A stretch of 64,000 nucleotides of DNA from Leisingera sp. ANG59. Lineage in GTDB: Bacteria; Pseudomonadota; Alphaproteobacteria; Rhodobacterales; Rhodobacteraceae. The stretch lies in NCBI RefSeq assembly GCF_013317235.1, contig NZ_WLCM01000011.1:62001-126000 (forward strand). The letters run 5' to 3'. A model generated the notes under the pieces. That model worked only from the letters and a program-made list of their open reading frames with translations, made no database searches and was not told the DNA's origin. Shown here in pieces: positions 42,178 to 51,205 of this stretch. Each line of letters begins with the position of its first letter. Position 1 is the stretch's first letter. The position numbers and the translations under genes were made by a program.

Positions 42178-43372
42178 TGCGGCGCCAGCTCGGGAAGGGG
42201 TCCTCCAGGGAGGCCCAGGCCGGATCGAATCCATTTGCCGTTTCCGGCATCAGGCAGGCATCAAGGCGGGCGGTGGTGGCTTCCTTGTCGAGACCTGCAC
42301 CGATGAAGACCAGTTCCTGGCGCCGGTCGCCCCAGGTCTCGTCCCAGTTCTGCAGGAATTCGCGCCGGGCCTCGGGGTGCGTGGGCCAGCGTTCCGTTGG
42401 CACCGCCGCCCACCACAGGCCCAGCGGGCGGACCGAGGAGATGGCGCCGGCCAGCGAGAATTCAGCGGCCCATTCCGGGCGGGTGGCCAGCCAGAAATGG
42501 CCCTTGGCGCGGATCACGCCGGGCAGGTCGCCATTCAGCAACGCGTGGATTTTGGCAGGGTCAAAGGGGCGTTTGGCCCGATAGACGAAGGAGGAAATAC
42601 CGTATTCCTCGGTTTCCGGCACGTGGTGCTCGAAGCCGTAGAGCTCCTTGGCCCAGAGCGGATGTTCGTGCGCACGGTCGAAATCGAAGCGGCCGGTGTC
42701 GAAGATGCGGTCTCCGTCAACTTCGGAAAAGTCGGTCTGTATCACCTCGGCATCCGGGTTCAGCGCCTTGATCACCAGCATCGCTGCTTCGGTCTGGGCC
42801 GGGCCGGCCTCAGTCACCTTGTTCAGAATGATAACGTTGGAAAATTCGATCTGATCGGTCAGCAGATTGACCAGGGTGCGGTCGTCCTCCTCACCCAGGC
42901 TTTCGCCGCGGTCGCTGAGGAAATCATGGCTGGAGAAATCCCGTAGCAGGTTCACGGCATCGACCACGGTCACCATGGTGTCGAGGCGGGCAACGTCCGA
43001 AAGGCTCTGTCCTTCGGCATCGCGGAAATCGAAGGTCGCGGCCACCGGCAGCGGCTCGGCAATGCCGGTGCTTTCGATCAGCAGGTAATCGAACCGCCCT
43101 TCACCGGCGAGGCGGCGCACCTCCTGCAGCAGGTCGTCGCGCAGGGTGCAGCAGATGCAGCCGTTGGTCATCTCCACCAGCTTCTCGTCCTGCCGCGACA
43201 GCTCCGTTCCGCCGCGCACCAGGCCGGCGTCGATGTTCACTTCGCTCATATCGTTGACGATCACCGCAACCCGGCGGCCCGCGCGGTTGTTCAGGACGTG
43301 GTTCAAAAGAGTCGTCTTGCCCACCCCTAGGAAGCCCGAGAGCACGGTTACCGGCAGCCTGCTGTCTGTCAT
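42170..43372 (-). CDS. COG0523 G3E-family GTPase, zinc metallochaperone type
   Basis: 400 residues. Walker [11 protein letters not shown] at about 13-22, the metal-binding GCICC motif (about residues 71-75), ESTGIAEP (Walker B/switch II), NKVT guanine motif, and a C-terminal CobW_C domain with a long Trp-rich tail ([15 protein letters not shown]). Zur-regulated members (ZigA, YciC, ZagA) deliver zinc to client enzymes under zinc limitation. The perfect Zur-like palindrome 15 nt upstream supports that role. Confidence 0.92.
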   Translation of the reverse strand: MTDSRLPVTVLSGFLGVGKTTLLNHVLNNRAGRRVAVIVNDMSEVNIDAGLVRGGTELSRQDEKLVEMTNGCICCTLRDDLLQEVRRLAGEGRFDYLLIESTGIAEPLPVAATFDFRDAEGQSLSDVARLDTMVTVVDAVNLLRDFSSHDFLSDRGESLGEEDDRTLVNLLTDQIEFSNVIILNKVTEAGPAQTEAAMLVIKALNPDAEVIQTDFSEVDGDRIFDTGRFDFDRAHEHPLWAKELYGFEHHVPETEEYGISSFVYRAKRPFDPAKIHALLNGDLPGVIRAKGHFWLATRPEWAAEFSLAGAISSVRPLGLWWAAVPTERWPTHPEARREFLQNWDETWGDRRQELVFIGAGLDKEATTARLDACLMPETANGFDPAWASLEDPFPSWRRNG

Positions 43373-43386
43373 GTGCGAATCCCTTT

Positions 43387-43403
43387 ATGTTATATCATAA
43401 CAT
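43387..43403. promoter_or_regulatory. Perfect Zur-like box before the zinc GTPase
   Basis: ATGTTATATCATAACAT is a 7-3-7 perfect palindrome in an AT-rich island just upstream of the COG0523 GTPase start at 43372. It resembles the alphaproteobacterial Zur consensus (TGTTATxxxATAACA). Confidence 0.75.
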
Positions 43404-43473
43404 TACCTGAAGCGGAGATAGCAGCCGTTTCCGCAGCCTGCAACCCTGCAAACAGCAGTAAGCAAAAGCGTAA

Positions 43474-44539
43474 AGGGGCGCCCCGCCTCCCTATGTCTCG
43501 GCGGCGGAACTGGCCGGTGATGTGGGTAACGGGCCCAGCACCTATACCGACTATGATTTAGCCATCACCGAAGCGGCAGAAGCCTGGCTGGCGATCCCAA
43601 GCGGCAGCAGCAGCCCTGGGCGGCCTTTGTTTTCCTGGTCGGCCCGCATTCCCCCTCATCTGCCCCGAGGAATGGTACAACCTGTACGACCCGGCAGAGA
43701 TGGCCCTGCCGGTGGGCTATGGCGAAGGACTGCCGGACCATGAGGAGCTGCGCAACATCGCGGGTTTCTTCAACTGCGATGCTTACTTCGACGAACAGAA
43801 GATGCGCGCGGCCAAGGCCCCCTATTACGGGCTGACGTCCTTCATGGACCATTGCGCGGGCCGGGTGATCCGGGCGCTGGAGGCCAGCGGACAGCTGGAG
43901 AACACGGTGGTCCTCTATGTGTCGGATCATGGCGACGTGATGGGGGACCAGGGATTCTGGACCAAGCAGGTGATGTATGAGCAATCCGCCGGGGTGCCGA
44001 TGATCGCCGCCGGGCCGGGGATTCCGGCGGCGCAAAAGGTGGCGACCTGCACCAGCCAGACCGACATCGCCGCCACCACGCGCGAGGTTTGCGGCGTGGC
44101 GGAGGATGCGGGGCTGCCGGGTGTGTCGCTGCGCGCGATTGCCAATGCCCCCTCTGACGAGAGCCGCACCGGGTTCAGCGAATACCATGACGGCGGCTCC
44201 AGAACCGGCGCCTTCATGGTGCGCTGGGGGCGGTGGAAATATGTCCACTTCGCCGGAATGCCGCCGCAGCTGTTCGACCTGGAGGGTGATCCGCATGAGC
44301 AGGCGGACCGGGCAATGGACGGGGGGAAAGACTCGCAGATCAAAGCAGCCCTGGCGGAGGGGGAACGGCGTCGGCGGGCGATCTGCGATCCCGAAAAAGT
44401 GAACGCCCGCGCTTTTGCCGATCAGCGCCGCAGGATTGCGGAACTGGGCGGCGAGGAGGCCTGCCGCACGGCTTACGTGTTCAACCACACGCCGACGCCG
44501 GACGAGCAGGACAAGATGCGCGAGGGCTCTCCGTTGTAG
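43474..44539 (+). pseudogene. Decayed sulfatase (alkaline-phosphatase superfamily), 5'-truncated with two frameshifts
   Basis: Remnant of a sulfatase or phosphonate-monoester-hydrolase-like gene. The first piece (frame from 43474, YVSAAELAGDVGNGPSTYTD) stops matching near 43592-43599; the next piece (PWAAFVFLVGPHSP) uses another frame to about 43652; the third (LICPEEWYNLYDPAEMALP onward) is open to the stop at 44539 and includes VVLYVSDHGDVMGDQGFWTK, the family's second metal-binding site. The N-terminal third with the CxPSR formylglycine site is absent. A 279-residue open frame from 43700 could be called as a gene but would be inactive. Confidence 0.8.
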
Positions 44540-44592
44540 CTCTTGCAGCCCGCCCTGCCCTTGCCTAGGGTCGCGGGCGGGAGGGCCGTGCC

Positions 44593-44985
44593 ATGACACT
44601 GGAAGAGGCAATTGCAACCCAGCCGCTATGGGTGCAGGTCTGGGTCAACATCCTGTTTCTGGGCGCCTTTGTCCTGCCGCTGGCGCTGCTGATCTGGAAG
44701 CCCAGCCGGATCGCGGGGCTGGTGACGGTGGCAGCCAGCATCTTGGCGGGCGGCGGGGTCTACTGGATCTACGGGCAGCTTGGCTATGTGCGCCTGCTCG
44801 GGCTGCCGCATATCCTTTTCTGGACACCGCTGATTTTCTGGCTGCGGCACCAGCAGGCGCGCCCGGATATGCCAGTCTGGCCGCGGCGGATCATTCTGAC
44901 GGTGTGCGCGGTAATCGTGGTCTCACTGGCATTCGATTACGCGGATGCGGTGCGCTACCTGCTCGGCGAACGGCAGCCGTTCTGA
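44593..44985 (+). CDS. Hypothetical four-helix membrane protein
   Basis: 130 residues with four predicted transmembrane helices (about 17-36, 42-62, 68-86 and 98-120). No signal peptide, Cys residues sparse, and no motif that I can tie to a known function. The IYGQLGYVRLLGLPHILFWT segment looks conserved in character. It follows the sulfatase remnant by 53 nt and converges with the reductive dehalogenase. Confidence 0.65.
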   Translation: MTLEEAIATQPLWVQVWVNILFLGAFVLPLALLIWKPSRIAGLVTVAASILAGGGVYWIYGQLGYVRLLGLPHILFWTPLIFWLRHQQARPDMPVWPRRIILTVCAVIVVSLAFDYADAVRYLLGERQPF

Positions 44986-45003
44986 GCTGCTGCTGCCTGC
45001 CGC

Positions 45004-48000
45004 TTAGAGATCGATTTCCAGCACCCCGTCCGGTTCCAGCGCCCGGGACTGGCAAAGAATGATCGCGCCCTCGCGCTGTTTGTTCGAAAGCACGAAGTCG
45101 CGGTGCTCGGCGTTGCCGGAGATCAGCCCGCATTTGCAGACGCCGCAAATGCCGTCAGCGCATTTCACGTCCACATGGATGCCGCTGTCCGCCAGCGCAT
45201 CTGTGGCGGTTTTCTCCGCCGGCACCAGGATCTCGCGTCCCGATTTTGCCAGCTTCAGGGTGAAGGGGTGGTTTTCGTATTCCGGCCGGTCGGGAACCGA
45301 GAAGTATTCCATATGGCGGGCTTCTTCGGGGAAGCCATTGGCTTCTGCCGCGTCCAGCACAGCCTGCATGTAGCTCTCCGGCCCGCAAGTGTAGACGTGG
45401 CTGCCTTTCTGGTAGTTCAGCACCTCTTTCAGGTCCGCACGGGAGCCTTGGTCCGAAAAATGCAGATGCACTTTTTCAACCCAAGGAACGTCATGAAGAT
45501 CCTTGAGGAACCCTGCACTTGCCTTTTTCGAACAAGAGTAGCGGAATTCGAAATCCCGGCCCAAGGCATGCAGCCGGTGGGCCATGGCGATCATCGGCGT
45601 CACCCCGATGCCGCCGCCCATCAGGTAGGATTTGGCGGCATCCTCTGCCAGCGGGAAGTGGTTGATCGGCTTGGAGATGAACACCATCCGCCCCTCTTCG
45701 AACACCCGGTGCATCAGCCTGGACCCGCCACGGCCCTCGTCCTCGCGCAGGACGGCGATCTGGTATTTCGAGCGGTCCGCCGGGTCGCCGGACAGCGAGT
45801 ACTGGCGGAAGAACTCCGGCGCGACGACCACGTCGATATGGGCACCCGCTGTTGCCGCGGGCAGCAGAGAACCGTCCGGCAGCGAGAACTCGTAAATGGT
45901 GACCGCATCGGTCATGTGCTCAACCTTTGACAAGCGCACCCGCATGACCGGCGCTGCTCCCTGATCGGCGGTATAGACATGTTCCGGCGGCAGGTCCGCC
46001 GCGCGGCGGCGCTTGTGCTCCGCTGCCGGGATCATTGCCTGATAGGCAGCGATCCCGGCCTCGCGGTCCATCGGCGCGGGCCAGGAGTAGGGCGGCGGCG
46101 CCAGCGGCGCGGGGTAGACGGCCAGGGTCTGATCCTCGAACTTCAGATCCAGGTTTTTGGACAGCTTGCGGGCGTTCACCGGATGCTGCGAGGGCGCATA
46201 GGGCCCCTCCTCCACCATCTCCAGATCCCACCACCATTTCTTGGCTAGGTTGACCTCACCGTTGCCCAGCGCGTCGTCGAGTTTTGCCAGCAGGGGCGCG
46301 CTGCCCGGCAGGTTCATCGCGGCCCAGCGGAACGGCGCCTCTGCGAACAGCCCCTCCAGATTCCAGGGACAGGTCTTCATGCAGCGCCCGCACATCGCGC
46401 CTCCAGGCACGTTGACCCGGTAAGTGGTGCATTTCTGGCTGTCGGACTTCCAGATCTCGTAGCCGTTGAACATCAGCTTCGGCCCGGCTGTGATGGCGCC
46501 GGAGGGGCATTCGCGGGCGCATTTGTTGCAGGCTTCGCAGAACCGCTGCAGGCCGAAGTCGACAGGCTTGTCATGGATCATCGGCAGATCAGTGGTGACG
46601 GCACCGGATTTCAGGCGGGGGCCGAGGAACGGGTTCAGGATCACCTCGCCGATGCGGGAAACCTCGCCGAGGCCCGAGAGCAGCAAAAGCGGCGGCTGCA
46701 GCACTTCGCCGTCCATCACCGAATGCACCCGCGCGGTATAGCCGAGGTTGCGGATCTGCTGCGCGATCACCCCGCCCAGGAGCGAGAACCGCAGATAGGC
46801 GCGCATTGACTGGGCGCAGGCGATCCAGTCGTCGCCGGAGGCGCCCTCCATCGTTTCATGGCCTTGGTCGATGATGATGCTGATGGCGTTTTCGTGGTAG
46901 GGCGCTAAGGGTTCGCCTGCCGCGTCGTGGGAGTAGTAGGCCCAGTCCGGGCAGCGTGAGATACCCACCGCGTCGCAGCCAAGGAAATAGGCCGCGGCCT
47001 TGATACTGGCAGCATTGCGGGCGGCATCGGCGGCGCTGGGGTCAACCTGCGGCGCAGCCTCGCCGTCCTGCAGCAGCACGAAGGCCGCAAGCGAAGAGCG
47101 AAAGGCAAAGGCAGAGGAGGACTTGCGGACATAGTTGCCGTTCTTCGCCGCCTCCTGCGGGCCTTTGCCAAGGTCGCCGAACAGCGCGCGCGCAAACATG
47201 TCGGCGCGTTTCGGGACCCGCGCGACGTTCACCTCGTCGATATAGGTGGTGGGGTCTGCCACCCGCTTCAGGGTTTCGAACGGATGCGGGCCGTCCATGA
47301 AGCGGCGCTTGGCGTAGGGGTCGCGGGTGGCAGCGCTCTTGGCGTGGGCGCCAAGGCCCAGCCGGTATTTGAGGCCCGGCGCTTGCCCCGGCACCAGCGG
47401 CAGATCGGCGGCCAGTTCCAGCGTGGTGGTTACCGCGGCGATGCCGAAACGGCTGCCGAGGAACGGGTTGGTAAGAACGCCGTTCTCATAGCTGGCAAGC
47501 CCCGCCTGCACCGCCAGCTTGCCCAAATGCACATCCGTCGCAGCCCCGGTGTGGGCGCGTGCCTCCCACCCCAGGAGGCGGATGTAGCTGGCCAGCGTCA
47601 CCACGGTTTCCGCCGCCCGCAGGCAAGCACGCTGGTCCTGTGCATCCGACAGCCAATCGGTGCCGTCTTCAACGGCTTCAGGGTCGCGCGGGAACTCGTA
47701 GATGTAGACCAGCGCATGTGTGTGGTGGCGGCAGTCCGCTGGCGGGTCCTGCATCGCCTCGCGCAAGGAAGCCATCACCACGTCGATGCCGGAGGCAAAA
47801 GTCTTGGTCTGCTTGCTACGCAGGGTGTCCGCCAGCGCCGCCACATCCGGGTTCACCATCGGTGCGTCCAGCCAAGTGCCGGAGGGCACCGCGCAGGCAC
47901 CGGCCAGAGAGGCGTCGCAGAAGTATCCGAAGGCCTTCAGGTGATCGGTGCGCTCCTGCGGGTCCGCAGGGATTTCGGCGCGTTCCTTTTTCACCAGCCC

Positions 48001-48201
48001 CTCGCGGGTGGCGTCCAGCATCGCTTGATACTCTCGCATTGCGTTGACGAGGGAGAGCGGCGCACCGGGGCGGCGGAAGCTGACCTGCGCCAGCGGCGGC
48101 AGTGCATCCAGTCCTTCCGGCTCGGCCTGCCGCGCCAGCGTCTCCATCGGGTACGGCCCCAGTTGCACGGGCCGGTTGCGGTAGGAAAACAGTTTGCCCA
48201 T
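45004..48201 (-). CDS. rdhA: Self-sufficient cobalamin-dependent reductive dehalogenase (BhbA/NpRdhA type) fused to flavin and ferredoxin domains
   Basis: 1065 residues. Residues 1-690 form a soluble RdhA module without Tat signal or membrane anchor; two [4Fe-4S] sites are complete: Cys555, 558, 561, 565 (CEACNKCAREC) and Cys591, 604, 607, 611. Residues about 750-960 are an NAD(P)H/FMN reductase (RQYSLSGDP, MGGGIGVTPMIAMA, YTCGPESYMQAV). Residues about 980-1065 are a plant-type [2Fe-2S] ferredoxin (Cys1014, 1019, 1022, 1050). This matches BhbA of Comamonas and NpRdhA of Nitratireductor, which remove bromine from halogenated phenolics aerobically using B12 and NADPH. Arg553 and Tyr422/423 are candidate active-site residues. 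Co-oriented 16 nt after a marR gene. Natural substrate unknown. Confidence 0.93.
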   Translation of the reverse strand: MGKLFSYRNRPVQLGPYPMETLARQAEPEGLDALPPLAQVSFRRPGAPLSLVNAMREYQAMLDATREGLVKKERAEIPADPQERTDHLKAFGYFCDASLAGACAVPSGTWLDAPMVNPDVAALADTLRSKQTKTFASGIDVVMASLREAMQDPPADCRHHTHALVYIYEFPRDPEAVEDGTDWLSDAQDQRACLRAAETVVTLASYIRLLGWEARAHTGAATDVHLGKLAVQAGLASYENGVLTNPFLGSRFGIAAVTTTLELAADLPLVPGQAPGLKYRLGLGAHAKSAATRDPYAKRRFMDGPHPFETLKRVADPTTYIDEVNVARVPKRADMFARALFGDLGKGPQEAAKNGNYVRKSSSAFAFRSSLAAFVLLQDGEAAPQVDPSAADAARNAASIKAAAYFLGCDAVGISRCPDWAYYSHDAAGEPLAPYHENAISIIIDQGHETMEGASGDDWIACAQSMRAYLRFSLLGGVIAQQIRNLGYTARVHSVMDGEVLQPPLLLLSGLGEVSRIGEVILNPFLGPRLKSGAVTTDLPMIHDKPVDFGLQRFCEACNKCARECPSGAITAGPKLMFNGYEIWKSDSQKCTTYRVNVPGGAMCGRCMKTCPWNLEGLFAEAPFRWAAMNLPGSAPLLAKLDDALGNGEVNLAKKWWWDLEMVEEGPYAPSQHPVNARKLSKNLDLKFEDQTLAVYPAPLAPPPYSWPAPMDREAGIAAYQAMIPAAEHKRRRAADLPPEHVYTADQGAAPVMRVRLSKVEHMTDAVTIYEFSLPDGSLLPAATAGAHIDVVVAPEFFRQYSLSGDPADRSKYQIAVLREDEGRGGSRLMHRVFEEGRMVFISKPINHFPLAEDAAKSYLMGGGIGVTPMIAMAHRLHALGRDFEFRYSCSKKASAGFLKDLHDVPWVEKVHLHFSDQGSRADLKEVLNYQKGSHVYTCGPESYMQAVLDAAEANGFPEEARHMEYFSVPDRPEYENHPFTLKLAKSGREILVPAEKTATDALADSGIHVDVKCADGICGVCKCGLISGNAEHRDFVLSNKQREGAIILCQSRALEPDGVLEIDL

Positions 48202-48217
48202 GGATGGCCCCTTTGAG

Positions 48218-48670
48218 TTACAGCTTGGCGACGATGCGCGGCTCGTCCTGCAGCAGTTTGACGGCAGAGTGGCGCAACGCGGACAGTTCTGCGCCGCTCA
48301 GTTTGGCCTCGAAATACGCCGCGTTCTCCTGCGCGATGGGCAGCACCGCCTGCAGCGCCGCCTGGCCCGCGGCGGTCAGCGCCACCCGGATTGAGCGCCC
48401 GTCGCCCTCTCCGCTGCGGCGGGTGATCAGCCCGCCTGCCTCCATCTGGCGCAAGGCGCGGGAGGTGGCGGTGCGGTCGATGCCGATGAAATCCGCGATC
48501 CCGGACGGGGTCGCCAGCCCCTCCGCGCCCGCCGCCAGCAGCACGCACCAGGTGACGCGGGTCAGCCCGTATTCGGCGATGCGCTGTTCGAAGCGGCGTT
48601 CGATCACACGCGCCAGCATGGTGATCTGATAACCAAGGGATTGGTGCAGGTGGAAGCGTGTCAGGGTCAT
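48218..48670 (-). CDS. MarR-family regulator of the reductive dehalogenase
   Basis: 150-residue winged-helix regulator: LTRVTWCVLLAAGAEGLATP, TATSRALRQMEAGGLITRR, SGEGDGRSIRVALTAAGQAA (recognition helix and wing with the conserved D/G-R turn). MarR proteins often bind aromatic ligands, so it probably senses the halogenated substrate. Start ATG 48670 is preferred over 48688, which would lie within the operator-like palindrome; no clear Shine-Dalgarno sequence precedes it. First gene of a two-gene operon with rdhA. Confidence 0.88.
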   Translation of the reverse strand: MTLTRFHLHQSLGYQITMLARVIERRFEQRIAEYGLTRVTWCVLLAAGAEGLATPSGIADFIGIDRTATSRALRQMEAGGLITRRSGEGDGRSIRVALTAAGQAALQAVLPIAQENAAYFEAKLSGAELSALRHSAVKLLQDEPRIVAKL

Positions 48671-48675
48671 GATAA

Positions 48676-48688
48676 TTGACAATGTCAA
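48676..48688. promoter_or_regulatory. MarR operator candidate
   Basis: TTGACAATGTCAA is a perfect 6-1-6 palindrome ending 6 nt upstream of the marR start. It lies where an autorepressing MarR would block the marR-rdhA promoter. Confidence 0.6.
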
Positions 48689-48844
48689 CTATTTGCCCGT
48701 CAAAAGCCAGCGAATTCTGCACATGCCCTCTTGGCGGCCTTTACGGATAGGCGTAACGCGAACTGCGCCCTGCCGCGGGCGTTGCATCATTGCGGGCAGC
48801 CTGTATCCTCAAAAACAGGGCTGGATACCCGCTAGGAGAACAGC

Positions 48845-51133
48845 ATGAAATTCCGCTTTCCCATTGTCATCATTGACGAAGATTTCCGCTCCGAAAACTC
48901 CTCAGGCTCCGGCATCCGTGCCTTGGCACAGGCCATTGAGGATGAAGGGTTCGAGGTGCAGGGCGTGACCGGCTATGGCGACCTGTCGCAATACGCGCAG
49001 CAGCAGTCCCGCGCCAGCGCCTTTGTGCTGTCGATCGATGACGAGGAGTTCACCCCCGGCCCCGATCTGGACCCCGCGGTAGTCGCCCTGCGCACGTTTA
49101 TCGAGGAAGTGCGCTGGAAGAACGCCGATGTGCCGATTTACATCTACGGCGAGACCAAGACCAGCCGCCACCTGCCCAATGACATCCTGCGCGAGCTGCA
49201 TGGCTTCATCCACATGTTCGAGGACACGCCGGAATTCGTGGCCCGGCACATCATCCGCGAGGCGAAGGGCTATCTCGAGAGCATTCAGCCGCCATTCTTC
49301 AAGAAGCTCTTGGATTATGCCGAGGACGGCTCCTACTCTTGGCACTGTCCGGGGCATTCCGGCGGCGTTGCGTTTCTGAAAAGCCCCGTCGGGCAGATGT
49401 ACCACCAGTTCTATGGCGAAAACATGCTGCGGGCGGATGTCTGCAACGCTGTGGAGGAACTGGGGCAGCTTTTGGACCACAATGGCGCCATCGGGGCCTC
49501 GGAACGCAATGCGGCGCGGATTTTCAACGCCGACCATTGTTTCTTTGTCACCAACGGCACCTCGACCTCCAACAAGATGGTCTGGCACCACACGGTGGCG
49601 CCGGGCGACGTGGTGGTGGTGGACCGCAACTGTCACAAGTCGATCCTGCATTCGATCATCATGACCGGCGCCATCCCGGTGTTCCTGAAACCGACCCGCA
49701 ACCACTGGGGCATCATCGGCCCGATCCAGCATTCCGAGTTCGAGATCGACAGCATCAAGGCCAAGATCCGTGCCAACCCGCTCCTGAAGGACGTGGATGC
49801 CGATGCGGTGAAGCCACGGATCATGACGCTGACGCAGTCGACCTATGACGGGGTGCTGTACAACACCGAGGTGATCAAGGGCCTGCTGGACGGCTATGCC
49901 GAGAACCTGCATTTTGACGAGGCCTGGCTTCCGCATGCGGCCTTCCACCCGTTCTATGGCAGCTACCACGCGATGGGCCGCAAGCGGGCGCGCACCAAGC
50001 ATTCGGTGACCTATGCCACCCAGTCGATCCACAAGCTGCTGGCGGGCATCAGCCAGGCCAGCCACGTCCTGGTACAGGACAGCGAGGAGACCAAGCTGGA
50101 CCGGCATCTGTTCAACGAAGCCTATCTCATGCACACCTCCACCAGCCCGCAGTATTCGATCATTGCCAGCTGCGATGTGGCGGCGGCGATGATGGAGCCG
50201 CCAGGCGGCACCGCACTGGTCGAGGAAAGCATCATGGAGGCGCTGGATTTCCGCCGCGCCATGCGCAAGGTCGATGAAGAATACGGCGCAGACGACTGGT
50301 GGTTCCAGGTCTGGGGGCCAGAGGATCTGGCCGAAGAAGGCATCGGCAGCACCCGGGATTGGGTCCTGAAGAAGACCGATGCCGACGGTGTGGAAGCGGG
50401 CGGTGAGGACAGCTGGCACGGCTTCGGCGACATGGCGCCGGGCTTCAACATGCTGGACCCGATCAAGGCCACCATCATCACCCCTGGCCTCAATCTGGAC
50501 GGCCGGTTTGAGGACTGGGGCATCCCGGCCTCAATCGTGACCAAATACCTGGCGGAGCACGGCGTGGTGGTGGAAAAGACCGGGCTCTATTCCTTCTTCA
50601 TCATGTTCACCATCGGCATCACCAAGGGCCGCTGGAATTCGCTGCTGAGCGCGCTGCAGCAGTTCAAGGACGACTTTGCACGCAACTTGGCCGTGCCGCG
50701 CGCGATGCCGGAGTTCTGCGCCAGTCAGCCGCGGTACGAGCAGATGGGCCTGCGCGACCTGTGCGAGCATGTGCACGCGCTTTATGCCCGCAACAACGTG
50801 GCGCGACTGTCGACCGAGATGTACCTGAGCGACCTGACCCCGGCGATGAAGCCGAGCGATGCCTTCAGTCATATCGCCCGGCGCACCACCCAGCGGGTGC
50901 CGATCGACGAGCTGGAGGGGCGCATCACCACCAGCCTGGTGACCCCCTACCCGCCTGGCATTCCGCTGCTGATCCCCGGCGAGGTGTTCAACAAGAAGAT
51001 CGTGGAATACCTGAAGTTCAACCGCGCCTTCGGGCGGGAATGCCCGGGGTTCGAGACCGACATTCATGGGCTGGTGCAGGAAACCGGTCCCGACGGGCTG
51101 ACCCATTACTTCGCCGACTGCGTGGCGGAATAA
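48845..51133 (+). CDS. Orn/Lys/Arg decarboxylase class I (PLP fold type I)
   Basis: 762 residues. An N-terminal response-regulator-like wing domain (about 1-130), the PLP domain (about 150-560; SWHCPGHSGGVAFLKSP, FVTNGTSTSNKMV, ATQSIHKLLAGISQ with the PLP lysine, NLHFDEAWLPHAAFHP) and a C-terminal domain. Members decarboxylate arginine, lysine or ornithine for acid resistance or polyamine supply; the substrate cannot be settled here. No antiporter is adjacent. Ribosome binding site GGAG precedes ATG 48845. Confidence 0.9.
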   Translation: MKFRFPIVIIDEDFRSENSSGSGIRALAQAIEDEGFEVQGVTGYGDLSQYAQQQSRASAFVLSIDDEEFTPGPDLDPAVVALRTFIEEVRWKNADVPIYIYGETKTSRHLPNDILRELHGFIHMFEDTPEFVARHIIREAKGYLESIQPPFFKKLLDYAEDGSYSWHCPGHSGGVAFLKSPVGQMYHQFYGENMLRADVCNAVEELGQLLDHNGAIGASERNAARIFNADHCFFVTNGTSTSNKMVWHHTVAPGDVVVVDRNCHKSILHSIIMTGAIPVFLKPTRNHWGIIGPIQHSEFEIDSIKAKIRANPLLKDVDADAVKPRIMTLTQSTYDGVLYNTEVIKGLLDGYAENLHFDEAWLPHAAFHPFYGSYHAMGRKRARTKHSVTYATQSIHKLLAGISQASHVLVQDSEETKLDRHLFNEAYLMHTSTSPQYSIIASCDVAAAMMEPPGGTALVEESIMEALDFRRAMRKVDEEYGADDWWFQVWGPEDLAEEGIGSTRDWVLKKTDADGVEAGGEDSWHGFGDMAPGFNMLDPIKATIITPGLNLDGRFEDWGIPASIVTKYLAEHGVVVEKTGLYSFFIMFTIGITKGRWNSLLSALQQFKDDFARNLAVPRAMPEFCASQPRYEQMGLRDLCEHVHALYARNNVARLSTEMYLSDLTPAMKPSDAFSHIARRTTQRVPIDELEGRITTSLVTPYPPGIPLLIPGEVFNKKIVEYLKFNRAFGRECPGFETDIHGLVQETGPDGLTHYFADCVAE

Positions 51134-51137
51134 CGCA

Positions 51138-51169
51138 AGAGGCAGCCGCGTTTTGGCGCGGCTGCCTCT
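51138..51169. terminator. 13-bp stem between convergent decarboxylase and E1 genes
   Basis: AGAGGCAGCCGCG (51138-51150) pairs perfectly with CGCGGCTGCCTCT (51157-51169) around a TTTTGG loop. Probably a bidirectional transcription stop although flanking T-runs are weak. Confidence 0.6.
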
Positions 51170-51205
51170 GCATTCAGTCCTGACCGCGATGGGCCTTCCG
51201 GGTCA

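Noticed and set aside
48202-48844. Cobalamin riboswitch near the B12-dependent dehalogenase
   Set aside because: No B12-box-like sequence was recognised and the marR-rdhA leader is too short.
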